Assembly (NCBI RefSeq): GCF_031845265.1 | Contig: NZ_JAVRBG010000015.1 | Location: 17,100 to 81,099, forward strand | Direction: 5' to 3' | Source of the DNA: Mesonia ostreae | GTDB taxonomy: Bacteria > Bacteroidota > Bacteroidia > Flavobacteriales > Flavobacteriaceae | Length of the DNA stretch: 64,000 nucleotides | In this document: positions 8,967 to 18,234 of the stretch, piece by piece | Layout: the number at the start of each line of letters is the position of its first letter | Numbering within the stretch: position 1 is the first letter of the stretch | Position numbers and translations under genes: made by a program | The notes under the pieces: generated by a model | Database searches by the model: none | The model's input: only the letters and a program-made list of their open reading frames with translations | What the model was told of the DNA's origin: nothing

Positions 8967-9797
8967 ATGTTTTATAGACTTATGAGAAAAATAACACTCC
9001 TTTTATTTTTAGTTGCCAGCTTTTATTCTTGTGGAGAATACCAAAAAGCATTAAAAAATGACGATGTTAAAGTAAAGTATGATATGGCAATGAAGCTGTA
9101 TGATGAAGGTATAGAGCAAGATAAGAAAAGTAAAGTAAAAAAATCTCTTAGACTTATAGAACAAATTTTACCTCAATATAGAGGTAAGCCTCAAGGAGAG
9201 AAAATTTCTTACATTCACGCTAATTCCTATTATTTTATGGAGGCGTATTTTGATTCTGGATATCAATTTGAGCGTTTTACCAAATCTTATCCTAAAAGTG
9301 AAAAGGTAGACGAGGCTTATTTTAAAAGTGCCAAAAGTTATTATTACGTTTCTCCAAGATTTAGTAAAGACCAAAGAGAGACCTATAAGGCAATAGACAA
9401 GTTTCAAGATTACATTACTCGTTTTCCCGATGGAAAAAATATAGGAGATGCCAATGAGTTATCATCTGCTTTAAGAGAAAAACTAGAGAAAAAATCTTAT
9501 GAAATATCAAAACAATACCACCATACAGAAGATTATAAAGCTGCCATAGCATCATTTGATAATTTTATTGAGGCTAATCCAGGTTCTATTTATAGAGAAA
9601 AAGCATATTTCTACAAGATGGATTCTGCTTACTTATTGGCAATCAATAGTTACAAATATTTGGTTAAAGAACGTTTGTTGACGGCAAAAGAATACCACGA
9701 AAATTACAAAAAATATTTTCCGCAAGGAGAGTTAGCAGAAGAGGCTAACATCATTCTTCAGGATATTGATGAAAGATTAGAAAACTATAACAGTTAA
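8967..9797 (+). CDS. bamD: Outer membrane assembly lipoprotein BamD
   Basis: Essential lipoprotein of the BAM complex, which folds beta-barrel proteins into the outer membrane. The lipobox is FYSC, with acylated Cys22, followed by TPR-like helical repeats over about 250 residues, matching BamD length (276 residues). Two in-frame ATG codons (8967 and 8982) both keep a functional signal; a promoter -7 box just 4 bp before the first makes the second a real alternative. It is the first gene of bamD-rpoZ-coaBC-DUF4835, a common Flavobacteriaceae order. Confidence 0.92.
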   Translation: MFYRLMRKITLLLFLVASFYSCGEYQKALKNDDVKVKYDMAMKLYDEGIEQDKKSKVKKSLRLIEQILPQYRGKPQGEKISYIHANSYYFMEAYFDSGYQFERFTKSYPKSEKVDEAYFKSAKSYYYVSPRFSKDQRETYKAIDKFQDYITRFPDGKNIGDANELSSALREKLEKKSYEISKQYHHTEDYKAAIASFDNFIEANPGSIYREKAYFYKMDSAYLLAINSYKYLVKERLLTAKEYHENYKKYFPQGELAEEANIILQDIDERLENYNS

Positions 9798-9807
9798 TAC
9801 TTTAATA

Positions 9808-10134
9808 ATGGATATAAAAAACCCGAATGCACCAGTAAGTACAACTACTATCGATAAGAATTTGGTAGATGCACCTACAAATAATATCTATGAAGCAATT
9901 GCAATCGTTTCTAAAAGAGCAACTCAAATTAATAGTGAAATTAAGAAGGAGCTTTTAGAAAAACTAGATGAATTTGCTACGTATAACGATAGCTTAGATG
10001 AGATTTTTGAAAACAAGGAGCAAATCGAAGTTTCTAAGTTTTACGAAAGACTGCCTAAGCCACATTCTCTAGCAGTGCAAGAATGGTTAGATGATAAAAT
10101 TTATTATAGAGATACCAAGAGCGATAACGCATAA
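9808..10134 (+). CDS. rpoZ: RNA polymerase omega subunit (Rpb6 family)
   Basis: The 108-residue Bacteroidota form of the RNA polymerase omega subunit. The helix NIYEAIAIVSKRATQIN corresponds to the omega core that embraces the beta' subunit. The acidic middle and the C-terminal part are longer than in Escherichia coli omega, as usual in this phylum. It sits 10 bp after bamD and 3 bp before coaBC, clearly in one operon. Confidence 0.9.
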   Translation: MDIKNPNAPVSTTTIDKNLVDAPTNNIYEAIAIVSKRATQINSEIKKELLEKLDEFATYNDSLDEIFENKEQIEVSKFYERLPKPHSLAVQEWLDDKIYYRDTKSDNA

Positions 10135-10137
10135 TCT

Positions 10138-11337
10138 ATGATCTCTTTAAACGATAAAAAAGTTCTCTTAGGAGTAACTGGCGGAATTGCAGCCTATAAA
10201 ATTGCTTTTTTAGTTCGTTTATTTATAAAAGAAGGAGCAAAGGTTAAAGTGGTGATGACTCCCAAAGCTAAGGAGTTCGTTACTCCTTTAACCTTAGCTA
10301 CTTTATCCAAAAATGAAGTGATCATTTCCTTTACGGAAAAAGATGCTGATGTTTGGAACAACCACGTTGACTTGGGCTTATGGGCAGATTTTATGCTCAT
10401 TGCGCCTGCTACAGCCAACACGCTTTCAAAAATGGCAAGCGGACAGAGCAATAATTTTTTATTGGCTACCTACCTTTCAGCAAAATGCCATGTATATGTC
10501 GCCCCAGCTATGGATCTTGATATGTATCAACATCCCTCTACTAAAATTTCTTTAGAAAAACTGAACTCTTTTGGTAACAGTATTATTCCTGTGGGTCGTG
10601 GAGAACTTGCCAGCGGATTAAGTGGAGAAGGAAGAATGGCAGAGCCCGAGGAAATTATCAGTTTTATAAAAAAAGATATTAGCAATCAATTGCCGTTAAA
10701 CGGAAAAAAAATATTGATTACTGCAGGCCCCACATACGAGGCTATAGATCCTGTGCGTTTTATAGGAAACCATTCTAGCGGAAAAATGGGATATGCTTTA
10801 GCAGAAGAAGCTGCAAAACTAGGAGCAGAAGTGACTTTGATTAGCGGACCTAGTGCGCTTCAGCTACAAGACGCTAGTATAAAAAGAGTAGATGTAGTTT
10901 CCGCTAAGGAAATGTACGAAGCGGTACATGCTATTTATGAAAAAATAGATGTAGCGATTGCGGCGGCGGCAGTTTCAGATTATAGACCGGTTACCCAAGC
11001 CACCCAAAAAATAAAAAAATCTGATCCCACACTAACGCTAGAATTGGAAAAAACCCAAGACATTTTGTTTTCTATGGGACAAAAAAAGAAGCATCAGTTT
11101 TTAATAGGCTTTGCTCTAGAAACCCAAAATGAAATAGAAAACGCGCAAAAGAAGTTAGAAAAAAAGAATTTAGACTTTATTGTTTTAAATTCGTTGAAAG
11201 ATAAAGGTGCTGGTTTTCAAAAAGAAACCAATAAGGTTAGAATTATCAATGCAGATAGTGTACAATCTTACGAGTTAAAATCGAAGCGAAAAGTAGCAAA
11301 AGATATCCTTAATGAATTAGTGGATCGATTAGTATGA
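10138..11337 (+). CDS. coaBC: Bifunctional phosphopantothenoylcysteine decarboxylase/synthase CoaBC
   Basis: Carries out the second and third steps of coenzyme A synthesis from phosphopantothenate. Residues 1-185 are the flavoprotein decarboxylase CoaC, with GVTGGIAAYK, APATANT and the substrate-clamp motif PAMDLDMY. Residues 190-399 are the CTP-dependent ligase CoaB, with TAGPTYEAIDPVRFIGNHSSG and a conserved KIKK. The 399-residue length is normal. The stop overlaps the next ATG (ATGA), so the downstream DUF4835 gene is coupled. coaE, the last CoA enzyme, is also in the window at about 20 kb. Confidence 0.97.
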   Translation: MISLNDKKVLLGVTGGIAAYKIAFLVRLFIKEGAKVKVVMTPKAKEFVTPLTLATLSKNEVIISFTEKDADVWNNHVDLGLWADFMLIAPATANTLSKMASGQSNNFLLATYLSAKCHVYVAPAMDLDMYQHPSTKISLEKLNSFGNSIIPVGRGELASGLSGEGRMAEPEEIISFIKKDISNQLPLNGKKILITAGPTYEAIDPVRFIGNHSSGKMGYALAEEAAKLGAEVTLISGPSALQLQDASIKRVDVVSAKEMYEAVHAIYEKIDVAIAAAAVSDYRPVTQATQKIKKSDPTLTLELEKTQDILFSMGQKKKHQFLIGFALETQNEIENAQKKLEKKNLDFIVLNSLKDKGAGFQKETNKVRIINADSVQSYELKSKRKVAKDILNELVDRLV

Positions 11338-12221
11338 AAAACCTCTTAGTATATTTTTTATTTATATTATTTTCTTGTAGCGTGAGTGCTCAAGAACTTA
11401 ATTGTACCGTTACCGTAAACGCAGAACAGACAGGTAAAACCCAACTCTCTGTATTTAAAACTCTAGAAACTTCTGTAAAAGAATTTATGAATCAAAGTTG
11501 GACAGAACTAGATTTAGAAGACGAAGAAAGAATACAGTGTAATATCTTTATTACGATAAAAGATTACAATTCAGATAGTTTTAAGGGAACTTTGCAAGTG
11601 CAATCTTCGCGTCCTATTTATGGAAGTACCTATACAACATCCGTTTTAAACTTTAAAGACAACGATTTCAACTTTAATTATACCGAATATCAACCTCTAC
11701 GCTACAGTCAGAATACTTATAATTCCAATCTAATTTCTAATTTAAGTTTTTATGCCTTTACTATTTTAGGTTTGGATGCAGATTCGTATGCGTTGGAAGG
11801 CGGAGAAGATTATCATCAAGAAGCTAAGCAAATTGTAAACATTTCTGCGCAGCAAGGCGGCGGCGGATGGAAGGCTAACGACGGTAACCAATCTAAATAT
11901 AAGCTTAACGCGGATATCATTTCTAGTAATTTTTCTAAATTTAGAGAAGCATTGTATATGTACCACCGTCAAGGATTAGATGTGATGCACCAAGATTTAG
12001 AAACGGGAAAAGAAAGCATAGTGAACTCTATTCAATTATTGAGAGATGTAAATAATAGTAGACCAAATTCAGCGCCTATGCGTGCTTTTTTTGATGCTAA
12101 ATCTTCGGAGATTCAAAGTATTTTTAGTGGAGGTCCTTCTGTAGGATTAACCGAAGTGGTAGAAAATTTGAAACGAATTGCACCACTTTACAATAAAAAT
12201 TGGAATAAGATTAAATTATAA
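11334..12221 (+). CDS. DUF4835 family protein (PorD-like, T9SS-associated)
   Basis: Exported protein of 295 residues with a signal peptide ending SVSAQ. It matches the DUF4835 family by length, opening (ELNCTVTVN) and position right after coaBC. Members have been linked to type IX secretion under the name PorD; I recall this link from annotation practice and cannot confirm it here. Features include YTTSVLNFKDNDFNFNYTEY-like beta strands and a Gly-rich segment (QQGGGGW). It overlaps coaBC by four bases. Confidence 0.78.
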   Translation: MKNLLVYFLFILFSCSVSAQELNCTVTVNAEQTGKTQLSVFKTLETSVKEFMNQSWTELDLEDEERIQCNIFITIKDYNSDSFKGTLQVQSSRPIYGSTYTTSVLNFKDNDFNFNYTEYQPLRYSQNTYNSNLISNLSFYAFTILGLDADSYALEGGEDYHQEAKQIVNISAQQGGGGWKANDGNQSKYKLNADIISSNFSKFREALYMYHRQGLDVMHQDLETGKESIVNSIQLLRDVNNSRPNSAPMRAFFDAKSSEIQSIFSGGPSVGLTEVVENLKRIAPLYNKNWNKIKL

Positions 12222-12262
12222 AAATCTGTTTTGTTTTTGATGTCTACCATTAATTTCTCTTG

Positions 12263-12270
12263 TATATTTA
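12263..12270 (+). promoter_or_regulatory. -7 promoter box (TATATTTA) for recN
   Basis: TATATTTACC lies 20 bp before the chosen recN start. The same octamer occurs before fabI, the 35341 lipoprotein gene and nrnA in this window, which supports its use as a TAnnTTTA variant promoter. Confidence 0.45.
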
Positions 12271-12289
12271 CCCTAAAATTGAAGAGAAT

Positions 12290-13942
12290 TTGCTTACCAA
12301 CTTATCTATAAAAAACTTTGCACTCATTGAAGATGTATCTTTACAGCTTCAAAATGATTTTACCATCATCACAGGGGAAACCGGTGCAGGAAAATCTATT
12401 TTATTAGGCGCTTTATCCTTAATTATAGGAAAGCGTGCAGATATAACTGCGGTTAGAAATCCCGAAAAAAAATGTGTAGTAGAAGGTCTTTTTAAAGTTT
12501 CTGCTTACCAATTAGAAGCTTTTTTTACCAAAAATGATTTAGATTACGAGCCAGATACCATTATAAGAAGAGAGATTTTACCTTCTGGCAAGTCTAGAGC
12601 TTTTGTGAATGATACTCCAGTTACGCTTCAGAAGTTATCCTTATTGGGAAATCAGTTGATTGATATTCACAGTCAGCACGAAACTTTATCCTTAGGAGAA
12701 GTCAATTATCAATTTAAGGTTATTGATGCTTTAGCAAATCACAAGGATAATTTGATTCAGTTTAAAGAAAAACTATCAGTTTATAAATCTCTTGTGCACG
12801 AATTAGAAGCCTTAAAAGAGTCGCAAAGAGAAGCCAAGGCGGCTTACGATTACAATCTATTTTTAGTCACCGAATTACGAGAAGTAGATTTAAAGCCAGG
12901 AATCCAAGAAGACTTAGAAGAGAAATTTAAGACCCTCAATAATGTAGAAGAATTAAAAGAAAACCTTTCGGCTTCTTCCTTTCATTTAGAACAAGAAGAA
13001 GTAGGGGTGTTGGCAGTCTTAAGAGAGGTGAAAAACAATCTTTCTCGTTTAGAAAACTTCAGCGAAAGCTATAAAGAACTCTATGAACGCGTGCAAAGCA
13101 GCTTATTGGAATTGGAAGATGTGTCTGAAGAAGTGGCTCGCTTAGAAAGTAAAATGGAAGATGATCCCGAAGAGTTGTCTTTGGTAAATGAAAAACTTCA
13201 GCAACTTTATAATTTACAACGCAAGCACGATTTAGAATCGGTGGAAGACTTACTCGCTTTACGGAATGAGTTGGAAGAGAAAGTTTCCAGTTCAGAAAAT
13301 GCCGAGGAAGAATTAAAAGATTTGGAAAATAAAATTGAAGCTGCTAAGAAAGAAGCTTTAGCCATCGCGCAAGCGCTTTATAAAGCAAGGAAAAAAGAAA
13401 TTCCTAATTTTATAAAAATGATGGAAGCTATTTTGGCTCAAATAGGAATGCCAGATGCTAAATTGAACATAGAAATACTTCCGCAGCAAGAATTTAATGT
13501 CCACGGAATAGATAAAATGAATTGGCTTTTGGCAGCGAATAAAGGAGGAAACTTCAAAGAAATCAAAAAGGCAGCCTCTGGGGGAGAATTATCTAGAATT
13601 ACTTTGGCGGTAAAAAGTATCTTAGCGGTGTATGGAAAATTACCGACCATTATTTTTGATGAGATTGATACGGGAGTTTCTGGAGATGTAGCGCAAAAAA
13701 TGGGAGACATTATGCTTGGGATGAGTGCAGAGATGCAAGTGATTGCCATTACGCATTTACCACAAATTGCCGCCAAAGGAAAGCAGCATTTAAAAGTGTA
13801 TAAGGAAACACAAAAGAATATCACCACGACAAATATTGAGCAATTGGACGCAGAAAGAAGAATTATGGAGATTGCAGAGATGCTGGGCGGCAAAGAAAAA
13901 TCGAGTTCTGCCATTGCGCACGCAAAACAATTATTGAACTAA
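12290..13942 (+). CDS. recN: DNA repair protein RecN
   Basis: SMC-like ATPase acting in double-strand break repair. The start is placed at the TTG at 12290, giving the family's usual opening LTNLSIKNFALIEDV. The frame stays open to a TTG at 12260, but those ten residues overlap the promoter box and do not resemble RecN. Walker A is GETGAGKS (Lys35). Central coiled coils run from about residue 150 to 370, and the signature SGGELSR and Walker B IIFDEIDTG lie near the end. The length of 550 residues is normal. It has its own putative promoter after the bamD operon. Confidence 0.95.
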   Translation: MLTNLSIKNFALIEDVSLQLQNDFTIITGETGAGKSILLGALSLIIGKRADITAVRNPEKKCVVEGLFKVSAYQLEAFFTKNDLDYEPDTIIRREILPSGKSRAFVNDTPVTLQKLSLLGNQLIDIHSQHETLSLGEVNYQFKVIDALANHKDNLIQFKEKLSVYKSLVHELEALKESQREAKAAYDYNLFLVTELREVDLKPGIQEDLEEKFKTLNNVEELKENLSASSFHLEQEEVGVLAVLREVKNNLSRLENFSESYKELYERVQSSLLELEDVSEEVARLESKMEDDPEELSLVNEKLQQLYNLQRKHDLESVEDLLALRNELEEKVSSSENAEEELKDLENKIEAAKKEALAIAQALYKARKKEIPNFIKMMEAILAQIGMPDAKLNIEILPQQEFNVHGIDKMNWLLAANKGGNFKEIKKAASGGELSRITLAVKSILAVYGKLPTIIFDEIDTGVSGDVAQKMGDIMLGMSAEMQVIAITHLPQIAAKGKQHLKVYKETQKNITTTNIEQLDAERRIMEIAEMLGGKEKSSSAIAHAKQLLN

Positions 13943-13953
13943 GTTAGTTTTCA

Positions 13954-13961
13954 TATATTTA
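13954..13961 (+). promoter_or_regulatory. -7 promoter box (TATATTTA) for fabI
   Basis: TATATTTACC located 30 bp before the fabI ATG, identical to the box upstream of recN. Confidence 0.45.
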
Positions 13962-13990
13962 CCAACGATAAATAAAAAAATAAAAAAATC

Positions 13991-14812
13991 ATGTCAAATA
14001 ATTTACTCAAAGGAAAAAGAGGAATCATATTTGGAGCTTTAGATGAAAATTCAATAGCTTGGAAAACTGCCGAAAAAATTAAGGAGCAAGGAGGAACTTT
14101 CGTGCTTACTAATGCTCCTATAGCCATGAGAATGGGAAAAATTAAAGACCTAGCAGAAAAAACAGGATCTGAAATTATTCCTGCAGATGCCACCAAAGTA
14201 GAAGACTTAGAAAACCTAGTAGAAAAGGCGACCGAAATATTGGGAGGCAAGTTAGACTTTGTATTGCACTCTATTGGGATGTCGGTTAACGTACGAAAGG
14301 GAAATCATTATACCGATATGAATTATGATTTCACCACCAAAGGTTGGGATGTTTCTGCGGTTTCTTTTCACAAGACCATGCAAGTATTGTATAAAAAAGA
14401 TGCTATGAATGAGTGGGGAAGTATTGTAGCCTTAACGTATATGGCAGCACAGCGTGTGTTTCCAGATTATAATGATATGGCAGACAATAAAGCTTATTTA
14501 GAGTCTATTGCTAGAAGCTTTGGTTATTTCTTCGGAAAAGATAAAAAGGTACGTGTCAATACTATTTCTCAGTCGCCAACACCTACTACTGCAGGACAAG
14601 GCGTAAAAGGTTTTGATGGTTTTATCGCTTACGCGGAAAAAATGTCTCCTTTAGGAAATGCTACGGCAGATGAATGTGCAGACTACACGTTAACCTTATT
14701 CTCTGATTTGACTAAAAAAGTTACGCTACAAAACCTTTACCACGATGGAGGATTCTCGAATATGGGCGTGAGTCAGGAAGTTATGGATGCATTTGTAGAA
14801 GGGGAAGAATAA
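13991..14812 (+). CDS. fabI: Enoyl-ACP reductase FabI
   Basis: Last reductive step of each fatty-acid elongation cycle, NADH dependent. A 273-residue SDR-fold protein with the FabI-type N-terminus GIIFGALDENSIAW, HSIGMS and the catalytic Tyr-x6-Lys in YNDMADNKA, followed by SQSPTPTTAGQGVKGF. The sequence around the active site (TYMAAQRVFPDY) differs from the enterobacterial enzyme but is what Flavobacteriaceae FabI looks like. It is monocistronic, bounded by a promoter-like box and a strong terminator. Confidence 0.96.
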   Translation: MSNNLLKGKRGIIFGALDENSIAWKTAEKIKEQGGTFVLTNAPIAMRMGKIKDLAEKTGSEIIPADATKVEDLENLVEKATEILGGKLDFVLHSIGMSVNVRKGNHYTDMNYDFTTKGWDVSAVSFHKTMQVLYKKDAMNEWGSIVALTYMAAQRVFPDYNDMADNKAYLESIARSFGYFFGKDKKVRVNTISQSPTPTTAGQGVKGFDGFIAYAEKMSPLGNATADECADYTLTLFSDLTKKVTLQNLYHDGGFSNMGVSQEVMDAFVEGEE

Positions 14813-14841
14813 AGAAACTTTAACCCATTTGTTATAAAAAA

Positions 14842-14866
14842 AACCGCTTTTAAGCGGTTTTTTTTA
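14842..14866 (+). terminator. Rho-independent terminator after fabI
   Basis: Stem AACCGCTT / AAGCGGTT with a two-base loop followed by a T run, 30 bp after the fabI stop. Confidence 0.9.
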
Positions 14867-14961
14867 CTTTTAATCTATTTCGTTAAAAGTTATTAACAAA
14901 ACTGTGCTGTTTTAACAAAATATTCTTATTTTGTGGTTATTGTTTAACTTAATATTTAATT

Positions 14962-17900
14962 ATGAAAAAAATTACCTTATTTACAATCCTAGCGCTATTT
15001 TTTAGCTGGCAGGGATTTTCACAATTTGGTTGTGGCTCTGGGGTAGTGATTACCGATGGCTATACAGCTATGGGGGTTACAACTCCTGGAACAGGAGGCG
15101 CAGAAGATTGGAACACAAACCCTACTGATGTCTCAATTAACGCTAGTTACTGGGATGATGATGTATACCTTTTCGAGTATACTTCAGGAGCTACGACAGA
15201 AGAAATTTCAATGACTACTTATTCTAGAAATAGTTGGAATGGTATAGGCATCTTTAGTGACTGTACAGGAGATACTTTTAGCGGAGAGTTAGATGCTCAA
15301 GGTACTACTGGAATTAATTCTACCAAAACAGTAAGTACTATTATTGGGGCAGCTACTACGGTTTATATTGCCGTAGGGCAATGGGGTACACCAGATGGTT
15401 TAGATTTTGATGTTACAGAGTTTACAGTTGCACCAATAAGCTGTTCTTCTCCTGTAAATGTGACTAGTACTAATATAACAAGTACAGCGGTAGATTTTAA
15501 TTGGGATTCAGTATCAGAAGCAACTGAAGGTTTTAACTGGATGATCATGAATGAAGGCGAAGATCCAGACACAGATGATTCTGTACAAGAGGGTTCTTTG
15601 GCATCTGGGGTTACAATGATAGAAATTTCAGGTTTAACACCAGCAAGCGCTTATGATTTTTATGTACAATCAAACTGTGGTACAGGAGATGGATTAAGTG
15701 ATTGGACAGGACCTATTTCAGTTGAAACTGAATGTGCTGTTTATACACCAGACTATTTAGAAGATTTTACCGATTTTCTCCCAATTTGCTGGGAGGAAGC
15801 TGGAAGTGGTCTGCCAGCTGATGGGCCATCAGACTTTGGTAATAGTAATTGGTTAGCCGATGAATATTTGAATACAGGAACTAATATGGCGGTTAACATT
15901 AATATTTATTATAATAATAGAGAAGAATGGTTAATTTCTCCAAGTTTTGATTTATCTGGAGGAGCCTATGAATTAATATATAATGTAGCCTTAACAGATT
16001 ATAATAATTCTGATATTCCTGAAGGTGACGGAATGGGATCTGATGATGAAGTACAAGTGTTAATTACACAAGACAACGGTGTTACTTGGGAAAATTTAAT
16101 GACATATAACCAAGCTTCTTATCCTTCAAATACGGGAGATACAGAAGTTATAGATTTAAGTTCTTATACAGGAACGGTTCAGTTTGCTTTCTGGGCAACA
16201 GATGGTACTGTGGATGATTCAGAGGATTATGATTTCTTTATCGATGATTTTAAAGTAGAGACGTCAACCCCAAATTCAACAGAAGATTGTGGACAAGAGC
16301 AATTTAGTAATGCTTTTGAGAATGGTTTGTTTATGGAAGAAGGAGGACAGTTGCTAGCTAACGATTTTATCGTGTCTGCAAATACACTTAATTTTTCTGT
16401 AGATAATATTACAGCAAATATACTTTCTCAAGGAGGAATAGCTTCTATGGATATTATCTTTTACGAAGATAATGCTGGAGTTCCAGGAACAGAGATTCAA
16501 ACTTTTGAAGATGTAGTTCCTACTTCTCAAGATATTATTGGAGATGCTTTTGGTTTTGATGCTCATGAAGTAGTATTGGAATTACCAACTCCAGTAGATT
16601 TTGCAGGAGATGGCATGAATCCTGTAACCTATTGGGTGCAGCTTGTAGGAGTACCAACAACAGCAGGTACACAACTAGGTTGGGAGACTACCACTTTAAA
16701 TCAAATAGGAAATCCTTATGTATTTGATAACGAAAATACAACGGAATGGACTGTTGGTGATGCAGATGGAGTCTTTAGTATTACAGGACAATGTGAGTAT
16801 ATTGATGGATGTTTACAACCAGAAGCTTTAACCGCATCTAACATTACTGTAGACAGTGTAGACTTAATGTGGACAGAACTTGGTGATGCTACAGAGTGGA
16901 CTATAGAATATGGTGCTTCAGGATTTACTCCAGGATCAGGAACAATAGAAATTGATGATGATGGAACACCAGGAATTACTATAACAGGTCTAGACAGTTT
17001 GACAGAATATGATTTTTACGTAACTGCAAATTGTACAGATGAAAATAGTAATCCTTTAGGTCCATTAACGGTAAGTACAGTAGATACTTACTGTCAACCA
17101 GACATTACATTAACAGTTGAGCCTATCACACTAGTAGATATTGCAAATATTAGTAATGTAAGTGACGCAACAGGAACTGATGTTTATGAAAACTTTACAG
17201 ATATGGTAATAGAACTAGACCAAGCAGGAAATTATACGATTGCTTTAGAAGGTTTTACAGGAGGTAATTTTGAAAACTTCTTTTCGGTATTTATAGATTG
17301 GAACCAAAATGGTGTTTTAGATGATGTTTCTGAAGTTTATGAAATTGGAGCTATAGAAAACTCTACAGGAACCGACGGTCAACAAGCGACGGGAAGCATT
17401 GAAGTGCCTGTAGATGCTATGTTGGGAATGACACGTATGAGAGTTTATAAAAACTATAACTCTTCAGTAATAGATCCTTGTTCATCGAATGGTTTTGGTC
17501 AAATAGAAGATTATACCGTAAATGTATCTGAAGGAGTTGTTAATCCTTGTGCAGCGCCAAGTGATGTTATTGTAAGTAATATTACTAATGTAAGTGCAGA
17601 CATATCATGGACAGAAAACGGTTCTGCTACAGAATGGGAAATTCAATATGATGTTACAGGATTTACACCTGGAGACGGAATTTTTGTACAGGATAATGAT
17701 GGGGATTTAGGTGAAACCTTATCAGGCTTAGCTCCTTTGACTACATATGATGTTTATGTAAGAGCTATTTGTGCAGATGGAACAATTAGTGATTGGACTG
17801 CTGTAGAAACATTTATTACAGATGAATTCTCTGTAAATAACTCTAATTTCCAAAACTTTAGCTATTACCCTAACCCTGTAAAATCTAACTTAAGTTTGAA

Positions 17901-18078
17901 AGCAGGTTTAGAAATAGAAAGAGTTTCTGTATACAATCTATTAGGACAAGAAGTGATTTCATTAAATCCTACTTCGCTTAACGCGGAAGTGGATTTAAGT
18001 AGGTTACAAGCTGGAGCCTATATGGTAAGAGTTAGCATTGAAGGAGAAACCAAGACGTTTAAAGTGATCAAAAACTAA
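14962..18078 (+). CDS. Large secreted T9SS protein with fibronectin III and GEVED domains
   Basis: A 1038-residue exported protein with a signal peptide (WQGFSQ end). The likely order is: a PPC-like N-terminal region; a fibronectin type III domain at about 165-255; a MAM or CUB-like segment at about 265-425 (WLISPSFDLSGG); a second fibronectin domain at about 615-705; a GEVED domain at about 760-855 (FIDWNQNGVLDD, GQIEDYTVNV); a third fibronectin domain; and a T9SS type A sorting domain over the last 75 residues (YPNPVKSNLSL...TFKVIKN). It is very acidic and rich in Thr, Asn and Gly, consistent with a surface adhesin. No enzymatic domain is visible. A strong terminator follows. Confidence 0.88.
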   Translation: MKKITLFTILALFFSWQGFSQFGCGSGVVITDGYTAMGVTTPGTGGAEDWNTNPTDVSINASYWDDDVYLFEYTSGATTEEISMTTYSRNSWNGIGIFSDCTGDTFSGELDAQGTTGINSTKTVSTIIGAATTVYIAVGQWGTPDGLDFDVTEFTVAPISCSSPVNVTSTNITSTAVDFNWDSVSEATEGFNWMIMNEGEDPDTDDSVQEGSLASGVTMIEISGLTPASAYDFYVQSNCGTGDGLSDWTGPISVETECAVYTPDYLEDFTDFLPICWEEAGSGLPADGPSDFGNSNWLADEYLNTGTNMAVNINIYYNNREEWLISPSFDLSGGAYELIYNVALTDYNNSDIPEGDGMGSDDEVQVLITQDNGVTWENLMTYNQASYPSNTGDTEVIDLSSYTGTVQFAFWATDGTVDDSEDYDFFIDDFKVETSTPNSTEDCGQEQFSNAFENGLFMEEGGQLLANDFIVSANTLNFSVDNITANILSQGGIASMDIIFYEDNAGVPGTEIQTFEDVVPTSQDIIGDAFGFDAHEVVLELPTPVDFAGDGMNPVTYWVQLVGVPTTAGTQLGWETTTLNQIGNPYVFDNENTTEWTVGDADGVFSITGQCEYIDGCLQPEALTASNITVDSVDLMWTELGDATEWTIEYGASGFTPGSGTIEIDDDGTPGITITGLDSLTEYDFYVTANCTDENSNPLGPLTVSTVDTYCQPDITLTVEPITLVDIANISNVSDATGTDVYENFTDMVIELDQAGNYTIALEGFTGGNFENFFSVFIDWNQNGVLDDVSEVYEIGAIENSTGTDGQQATGSIEVPVDAMLGMTRMRVYKNYNSSVIDPCSSNGFGQIEDYTVNVSEGVVNPCAAPSDVIVSNITNVSADISWTENGSATEWEIQYDVTGFTPGDGIFVQDNDGDLGETLSGLAPLTTYDVYVRAICADGTISDWTAVETFITDEFSVNNSNFQNFSYYPNPVKSNLSLKAGLEIERVSVYNLLGQEVISLNPTSLNAEVDLSRLQAGAYMVRVSIEGETKTFKVIKN

Positions 18079-18108
18079 ATTTCACGATCATTTAATTTTT
18101 AAGAGAAA

Positions 18109-18138
18109 AACCCAAAGCATTTGCTTTGGGTTTTTTTT
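18109..18138 (+). terminator. Rho-independent terminator after the T9SS protein
   Basis: Ten-bp perfect stem AACCCAAAGC / GCTTTGGGTT with loop ATTT and a T run. Confidence 0.92.
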
Positions 18139-18234
18139 GCTTAAAATTGTGCTATCTCGTTTGATATTTATTTACGTGTTAAAAAGTCTTCTTATAATTT
18201 CTCTCGAGATTTTTTGTTTGCGTATTTTAGCCGA

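Noticed and set aside
13438..13914. Long open frame opposite recN
   Set aside because: It lies antisense within the conserved C-terminal ATPase part of recN and has no family signature; its openness follows from codon use of the real gene.
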